Below, piece by piece: positions 57,364 through 64,000 of a stretch of 64,000 nucleotides of DNA. The translations under genes were made by a program, and so were the position numbers. Source of the stretch: Eupeodes corollae (Eukaryota > Arthropoda > Insecta > Diptera > Syrphidae); assembly GCF_945859685.1 (NCBI RefSeq), contig NC_079149.1, forward strand, positions 11,133,118-11,197,117. Reading direction: 5' to 3'. The stretch's first letter is position 1. Each line of letters begins with the position of its first letter. Under the pieces are notes generated by a model. The model worked only from the letters and a program-made list of their open reading frames with translations, did not search any database and was not told where the DNA came from.

Positions 57364-57588
57364 TTAGCGACAGCGGCAAATTCCTCCAGAGCAAGTACCA
57401 CCCTTAAGTTTATTAAATTGACAGTGTGCAACACACACAGGATCACTGCCCACTTTACTGCATGTAGTCCAAGGAGTTCTTCCTGCAACTCCAGCTGAAG
57501 GTTTGTGCAGAGGAACGTTAATAGTAGCTGCCGATATCAATGCACAAACAGCTCCCAAAATCACCAAAAGCCCAAAAGTGAAACGCAT
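57364..57588 (-). CDS. Six-cysteine defensin-like peptide, outlying paralogue
   Basis: ATG at 57588 (context AAAATGCG, as in the other peptide genes) gives 74 residues. The signal peptide starts MRFTFGLLVILGAVCALISA, and the propeptide is short (TINVPLHKPSAGVAGR). The mature domain starts TPWTTC and ends ICRCR. Cysteine spacing C-x8-C-x3-C-x9-C-x4-C-x-C, the VGSDPVC segment and the CSGGICRC end match the 35.7/43.6-kb pair, so it is a third, diverged member of that family outside the inverted duplication. It is expected to be secreted and antimicrobial. TATA and GATA motifs lie upstream at 57680-57770. Confidence 0.88.
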   Translation of the reverse strand: MRFTFGLLVILGAVCALISAATINVPLHKPSAGVAGRTPWTTCSKVGSDPVCVAHCQFNKLKGGTCSGGICRCR

Positions 57589-57679
57589 TTTGAAATACAA
57601 TTTATTAAATTCTTTCTCTAAATCAACTTAATTTTGCAAAATTAATTATTTTTTTGATTGAATTCGAGGGAATCCTTTG

Positions 57680-57770
57680 CTTTTTATACCCACATAATTA
57701 GATAAGATATAAATGCAAAGGTAAACCTTTGTTTCCAATACTCGGAATTTTATTTATCTTATCTCAAAAC
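57680..57770 (-). promoter_or_regulatory. TATA and GATA motifs upstream of the 57.4-kb peptide gene
   Basis: On the minus strand GGTATAAAAAGC (about 57679-57690) forms a TATA box about 95 bases before the ATG. TTATCT-type GATA motifs occur in ATTAGATAAGAT (about 57697-57708) and TTATCTTATCTC (about 57753-57766). The pairing resembles the upstream regions of the other peptide genes. Confidence 0.6.
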
Positions 57771-58369
57771 AAATTGTCATATCGGTTCTTAAATTATTTT
57801 TGTATAAGAAATAGACATCCGGTGCATCCCCAGGCTTGAAATAGCTTAAGATTATAGGTATTCGGTACTTAAATTTGGAACGGAGATGTGTATCTTTAAA
57901 TCTGCGCGTGGTCTATTATCAAAAGTCGTTTAAGAGCAAGAAAAAAAAATTAATTAAAAGACTCCTCCATTATCTACACGCGCATCATGGATAAAGTTGA
58001 AATAATTATAGATTAATTGGTTTTACATATCTTATCTATTTTCATACAAATAACTTCACCTTTCCAAAATGTGACACAAGCACGATTATCTAAGAGTGGA
58101 TTATTAATCAATCATTTTAAAATATAAGTCCTCAAATTGTGACGAAATTGAATTTGTATACATAAGTAAATCGGAACAAAATGTTAATTTTACACATAAT
58201 GAAAAATATTTGCTTAAAAAATCGCAATCGAAAAAGAAACACAAAACTATTTATTTCATTGAATATTAAAACCTAATAGAAAATTTAAATTTAATCACCA
58301 TTAAATTATATATAAAGAAGAAATGGATAATTGGAACTTATATCTGGCAGAAGATTAAAAACTAAGCGC
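57771..58369. other. Non-coding DNA
   Basis: No gene or element end was recognised before the start of the next non-LTR element. Confidence 0.45.
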
Positions 58370-61300
58370 CCAAATCGTCCCATCACCCAATATCAACCAA
58401 GAAGCATCAAAGATTAAAAAAATCATCAGAAGCGCAGCAAGGACAAACCCAATATGGTTTACCAAAGACCTAGCTTTATTGGTAAGAGAAAAGAGAAAAG
58501 CTTGGCGAAAGGCTCGTAGGTTCCCTTGTACCGAAAACTGCGTTGACTACTGGAAATCCTTTGTCAAAGTAAAACTTGAATCGATTAGATGTTAAAGATC
58601 TTCATGGGACAATTTCATTAATACTATGAATCCTACACTTGATACGAGAACACTATGGAGTCGCATCAAAGCTATACGCACGCCAGGCTTAGACAGGAAA
58701 TTCCCCTACATGAAAGTCAATGAAAAACTCAAAGTAGATCTATGTAAAATAGCCAACATATTCGCAGAAAAATGGGCATCATACAGCGCAGATAATACCT
58801 TTCAAGAGAATATTCTAGCAAACAAGTTAAACTTAGATCTACAAACTCTTCCTCCAAACCAAGACTCTTGCGATCTCCTTACAGAAAAGATTGAGCTTAT
58901 CGAACTTGAAATGACACTAAAAACAGCAAAAGGAAGCAGACCGGGTGAAGACAAAATCACTTACAAGATGGTTGAACTTAGCCATACTAGCCTTAAAAAC
59001 AGAATTTGTGCATTATTCAATGATATTTTATCGACTGGGACTTTTCCACATGACTGGAAAAGAGCAAAACTCAAGCCGATTCCAAAAAGCTCTAGAAACA
59101 AACATGATTTTAGTGAATACCGCCCGATCTCACTTCTTCCCGTTCTCTCCAAGATTTTCGAAAAAATCTTAGCGAGACGAATTAGTTTGTTACTAGAGAA
59201 AAAGGTTAGCAGCAAACAACACGCTTACAGGCCAAATAGAGTAGTATCAACGTTTTTACATCTATTGGAACATAAACTTGCAGAAAATTTGTCGAAAACT
59301 AAATACAGTATTGTTATATCATAGTACTAAGAAAAAGCTTTTCACAGAGTAACAATGGTTCCGATAATCGAGCACTTTACAAATGGGGTGTACTTTAGAA
59401 AATACTTAAGATTGTTATATCCTTTATGGCTAATAGAACCTTTAAAGTAAACGTGGATGGATACGATTCTATTCTAAGAAAATTGGACAATGGCACACCT
59501 CAAGGTTCACCCCTTTCAGTAGTGTTGTACAACGCATACATAAACTCCTTGATAACTGAGGTTTCACAACCCACTTACAATCCTGATTGTATTGGAGTTT
59601 TGCTGATAATATCTATGCCCTAGCGTCCGGCATCCCAAAGACTTTTCAATGTCAAGATGGTCCCTCAAAAATTGAGACACTTCATCTCTGCAGAAAAAGA
59701 AAATGTACTTGTATTCCACTCTGCTTACGTAGCACTCCATTAGCACTCATTAAAAGTAGAAGCAAAGATTCTTGGAGTTATGTTCACAAAAACTTGAAAT
59801 GGAATAAACATGTTAACAAGGTGATAACCGGCTTAAAATCAAGGAACAACGCATTAAAAATGATCTGTTAAAAAAAAGGACCCCATATAGAAACAGCCCT
59901 TCGAATTGCCAAGGCTCTGGTGGAGAGGACACTACAACACAGCTTAACCCTCTTTATGTGGACTACAAAAAAGAACATCTCGAAAATCGACGCAGCTATA
60001 AACAAATGCTTTAGAACGGCAACAGATGCCCTTAGATCGTCAATCGTTTAAGCACTTAGAGTTGAAGGAGGTTATGTATCCTTTAAATATCTCGCTGAAA
60101 AAAGGGCAAAAAATCTTTTAAGCAAAGCCATAGATAGTCCAACACACCCATTGTTCGAAACTGTCGAAGAAGCTATTTTTTCAAACACAAATACGAAAAG
60201 TAACTCAATATCTGCTTTAACTAACTTGGTCACTTTATCTGTATTCCCCCGAATCGCTCTAGAACATGATGTTTTGGGCTTTAGTGCCCAACCAAAAATA
60301 ATCATCTTCTCTCCTTTTAGTGAACAAAACTTTGATTTATTTAATTTATTCTATTACTTAATTTACAGTACAAAAATAAAGGAATTTAATTTAAAAATAC
60401 AATTCTTTTTCTGGGATGTGCCAATGTGGTAAAAAGATGCGGTCGAAGTCGAAGCCAGAATGGCGGCCTTTTTTTTACCACCAGACAGCTAACAAATAAA
60501 ATAAATAATTTCTTACGGTGCTTTACATTGGTTAGAAGAGTCGCGTTGCATGACACTCTGGTCATTTCACTCTCTCCGATGTGTAAAAACTAAAATGCGT
60601 TCCGGGATTAAGTAAATTATTTTTATTGATGGTGTGTTAGCATGTGGAGGTCCGTCCGCCACAATGTGTTAACAGTGTCTCACAACGCTCCACCATGGAA
60701 ACTAAACTCTCTACGAATAAACATCAGTCTGGCTTACCACAGAAAAGCAAACACGCCTGACGCTATATGCAAAATGCGGCATGAAGAACTTATCGCAAGC
60801 ATAGGAGCGGACAGAATCTTTTACACTGACGGTTCGCAAAAAGAAAATCATTGGTGCTCCTAAGAGTTAAAATACAATGCCCAATTCTCCACTCTGCACC
60901 AGGCTCTACTTACAGAATATGCGAGCCGTTACATAGCCGAGCTGAACCTTTCTTAATCCTCACCGACAATCTTAGTATACTCAAGGGGCTAAGCAACGTA
61001 AATAACAAATGTCCATCTCTCCAAACCTTAAGAAACTGCTTGTACTACAACACAAATATCACTTTACCCGGACACTGCGGAATAGAAGGAAATGATGCCG
61101 CTGACCTTGCAGCAAAACACCCTATTCTCTACCCTTAGATACTTGAGAATCCTAAACTACACAACTTTTGAAAACAACTTTAACACGTTCTCAAAAGCTA
61201 GAGCTTTCAGAAAAGTGGCGAAGCGCTCAAACCTTTCTTCAAAAACATCAACCCTGCAACACACGCGTCCAATACAACCAGTCCGTTATCAGAGAAGAAT

Positions 61301-61760
61301 ATATAAAAGTATTAGGAGTTAGAATAGGAAAAACACTGCTTACAAGCAAACACTTCTACACTCGTGAAGCTCCAGAGAAATGCTCACATTGTGAAGCACC
61401 TCTTACAATCTGGTATATTTTTGTAGAGTGTCCTGTTTCTCGACAAACACATACTGAAACAGACGACGTAATTGAGACTTTGGCAAAAATCTTAGATCCA
61501 TCAAATGTCAAAACTATCCGTCGAATTAAAGCTGCCATATCTGCTCACCAGAAGTTTGATAAAATTTAATTAGTTTAGTTGCTATAATTGGCTATCTTTC
61601 CAATCATAAACAATGTAAAATGTAAATAATTTAAAATGTAAATTATTTTCTTAAGCCTAGTAAATTAAAAACGGCATCGTATGGTATGGATACCCTGATG
61701 CCTTAAATAATTTATAAATTTAGTTTGTAAGTTACTTCAATAAATTGAAAAAATAAATAA
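58370..61760 (+). mobile_element. Degenerate non-LTR retrotransposon with RNase H domain (I/LOA/R1-type)
   Basis: The plus strand shows a pre-RT region (NPIWFTKDLALLVREKRKAW, about 58450) and RT blocks at 58626-59324 (KTAKGSRPGEDKITYKMVEL; FSEYRPISLLPVLSKIFEKI). Then come GTPQGSPLSVVLYNAYIN (59426-59560) and a catalytic motif altered to FADN (about 59602). A thumb region follows. An RNase H domain (IFYTDGSQ near 60820; LPGHCGIEGNDAADLAAK near 61090) and a C-terminal CSHCEAP...FVECP motif (61168-61569) complete it. Stops and frameshifts are frequent. Around 60310-60680 the RT-RNase H linker is interrupted by unrelated AT-rich sequence, probably a small insertion. The 3' end has a short A/T tail near 61745-61760. 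Confidence 0.85.
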
Positions 61761-62174
61761 ATTACAAATAAGAGATAAACACAGTTTGAGAGGAACTGCA
61801 TTTAGCAAAGACACACTTTTTCCATCACAGACTCGAACCACCAGCGTAGACATAAATCTTTTTGGGCATTGATATTTTTGTGAGGTATTTTTTCAGAGAT
61901 GGTTTGTGTATTTTAAAAATTTAAAGGAACAAGTAGTGGTTGCATTGTCTTCCTGGTTACAGGTTGAATAATAAAATGTTAGATTTGAACAGATTTTGCA
62001 TCAAAAATTAAGAAAAATTGGCGAGCAGTTTTTATATGAAGATATTGATTCAAAACAAATAAATTTCAATAAAATTGAGTGTTTTTGTAAGATCTTTAGA
62101 ACTTCTAAGCAGAAATATTTTTGAAATAAAATATTTTTAGGATGAATTCAAGTACCTGAATTAAACGTATAGAA
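61761..62174. other. Non-coding DNA
   Basis: Nothing was recognised between the end of the non-LTR element and the hAT terminus. Confidence 0.45.
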
Positions 62175-63442
62175 CCGGGGTCGGCAAGTAGTTTTAAGTG
62201 TGGCCCAGATACGGCTTACAACATTTTAATCGAGGTTTAGAAAAAAAACTAAGAAAGTTTTGTAGTTTTTATTTTTCTTCATTTAAGTAACTGCAATATT
62301 AATGAAATTAATGAGAAATCGCAACGGTGCTCTTGAGCCTGTTTTTTTTTTATAGTTTGGTTCATGCGGGAAGCAGCAAATGCGAAAAGTGTCATCAAGG
62401 TAGGTGTATGATAATCTAGAACGATATTTGTTCTTCAAAAATTCTTGAGAAAGACGATTCGATAGTAGCCAAGTTAATAATTCTTCAGTGGATGCAGTTT
62501 TAAAAATTTGCAATGAAATATCTTCTTGAACGTCAATTAATTCCAATTGTAATGAAGCTTTTGATAGATCGAATAACTTCACAGGCACTTCAGTCCATTC
62601 TGCTACTGCAGTGACTTCATTAGGCAATTTAAGGAATTGATAGAGTTTCACAATCTCTGCAAAATCTTGGAATTTTACAGCAAATTCGATTTTAAGATCG
62701 TATAAAAAGATTGAAAACACTGCAATATTTTCTTCTTCAGAGTTATTCTTTTCATATTTAAATTTTTTTTGGAAATTAATATAAAATAATAATTTTTTAG
62801 CAATATCTTTTTCGAAAACATCCAGCTTACGACGAAAAACGGAGACGCTTTGTACTAAATCACATATTAATTTTCCATTTCCTTGTAACTGGATGTTAAC
62901 TAATTTAAATATTTCAGAACATCTTTGAGAAAAGCCAAAGCTAATACATTGCGTTCTTTTGTTACGAACTCAAAGTGCTTCCTTACTTCCGCCATATCCA
63001 AGTTTTGCAAGAAGGAGAAAACCTGCTCTTTCATCATCCAGAAACGTTCCTTTACTTAGCCACCGAATATTGTTGTGTTGCAGTAAGTTCGAATACGCCG
63101 CCGCGCCGTTTCACATTCAAAAAGACATTTTTTTTGTATGCAATTGCTGATGTGTTGTTTCGTAGCGTTGCTTTAAATTGGCACTTTTAACAATAGCAAC
63201 AGTTTTATTGCATATGAGGCATATTGGAACCGCTCGAGGCTTATCAGGCAGCTTAAAACAATATTGGTCTATTTTTTCTGTCGACTTTTAGCAGTCATCC
63301 TAAAAGTACGAAACGTTTTTGAGCACGAAAAATTATAAAACAATCGATATCGAACGAAAGCTCTGTAATTAGATCTCACATTCAGACTGACAACCTCTCA
63401 CAGTCCGGAAACGGACCGTGGTCCGAATGTTGCTGACCGCTG
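62175..63442 (-). mobile_element. hAT transposon relic
   Basis: The left end CCGGGGTCGGCAAG (62175) and the inverted right end ending TTGCTGACCGCTG (63442) resemble the CAGGGGTCGGCAA-type termini of hAT elements. The minus strand at 62283-62720 encodes the transposase C-terminus: LQLELIDVQEDISLQIFKTA, a degraded W-region, NKYRSRLSYTYLDDTFRICC. This is the dimerisation segment of hAT/ZBED-type transposases, including host-domesticated SCAND3/GTF2IRD2-like proteins. The N-terminal BED finger and the catalytic core are not readable. A clear 8-bp target duplication was not found. Confidence 0.75.
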
Positions 63443-63659
63443 CTATTGATTCTCAGGCTCTAGAATTTGAATGCTTTCCCGGCAACTCGAAGAAACCCAG
63501 TTATTTTCCAACTACATATGTAAAAGTTGTCGCATTTTTTCAATAATAAATAGGAATTATGAATTTGTAAATTTTCAGACTTGTCGAAATCAGCTATGTT
63601 ATCAGAAGAGATTTTAACATCGGGCGGTCAAACTTTAAACTTGTAAACTTTTTTTATAA

Positions 63660-64000
63660 TAAGCGCACACTCAAAGAAATAACTACCCTTATTATGTAGA
63701 CACAGTGTGAGCACTAGGATGGGGAGAGAGGGGTTGAAAGGAGGTGTCGGTGCACATTGGTTTTGAATTCCTGAATATTGCAATAGCTGGGAAAGACAGA
63801 GTGTGGCAAGGCATTCCACATTCGCATAGTACGGCTAAAGAACGAATCTCTGTACTTGACAGCACGACCCAAGTTGTTTCGGTGACGATAGTACTCTTAG
63901 TTTTTCATATTCATTTTCGGACTTACATCCCTCTTCTTCGGTTGTGGAACTGCAACGACAAAATATGATAAACTCATTGCATTCCGACCTAAACAGCATT
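63660..64000 (-). mobile_element. 3' end of a Jockey/CR1-type non-LTR element, running off the window
   Basis: The minus strand reads NNLGRAVKYRDSFFSRTMRM followed by WNALPHSVFPSYCNIQEFKTN (split here), the typical C-terminal block of insect Jockey/CR1-like reverse transcriptases (FF-R-R-WN-LP-VF). It is followed by a stop and a short 3' UTR. The remainder of the element would lie beyond position 64000. Confidence 0.7.

Noticed and set aside
62165..63450. 8-bp target duplication of the hAT relic
   Set aside because: The flanking octamers (GTATAGAA and CTATTGAT) do not match convincingly.

Overview
This window is insect nuclear DNA, most likely from a fly (Diptera, probably Brachycera). The support is a cluster of dipteran-type defensins with an R-Q-K-R processing site, a yellow/MRJP-family gene with a short GT-AG intron, TATA-driven intronless peptide genes with kappaB and GATA motifs, very AT-rich non-coding DNA, and many eukaryotic transposon relics. 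The species cannot be fixed from the sequence.

Layout. Positions 1-20.4 kb look like the intron/3' territory of one or two plus-strand genes. Only two probable terminal exons are visible (2977-3113 and 14468-14766). Between them lie transposon relics: Tc1/mariner, a truncated non-LTR element, a Copia remnant apparently nested between mariner-type inverted ends, and several foldback/MITE elements. Positions 20.8-30.5 kb are almost wholly mobile DNA: a tRNA-derived SINE, Tc1/mariner pieces, a broken autonomous Helitron followed by a second Helitron fragment, and a second copy of the 3.9 kb non-LTR family.

Positions 30.9-49.6 kb are the gene-bearing core. It holds a secreted-peptide locus, much of it present twice as a large inverted duplication (left arm about 31.89-38.9 kb, right arm about 40.5-47.89 kb). 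Each arm carries a canonical defensin, a shorter six-cysteine defensin-like peptide, and members of an unrecognised family of 36-37-residue secreted micropeptides. A fifth micropeptide sits in the spacer. A third, distinct defensin (31451-31738) and a separate 33-residue peptide (30931-31032) flank the left arm. The arms have diverged: the left defensin has a stop codon in its signal peptide, one left micropeptide has a 22-bp frameshifting deletion, and a SINE has inserted only in the right arm, with the empty site preserved in the left arm. A yellow-family gene (48095-49536, minus) follows. Misassembly of two haplotypes head to head is the main alternative to a real palindrome.

Positions 49.8-64 kb hold a 2.3-kb DNA transposon with internal tandem repeats, a decayed nearly full-length non-LTR element, a third defensin-like peptide gene (57364-57588), a non-LTR element with an RNase H domain, a hAT relic, and the 3' end of another non-LTR element that runs off the window.

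Functionally, the peptide genes look like one humoral-immunity locus: secreted cysteine-stabilised peptides plus micropeptides, with kappaB/GATA modules upstream of the defensins. No bacterial-style operons, rRNA, CRISPR or functional tRNA genes were seen.
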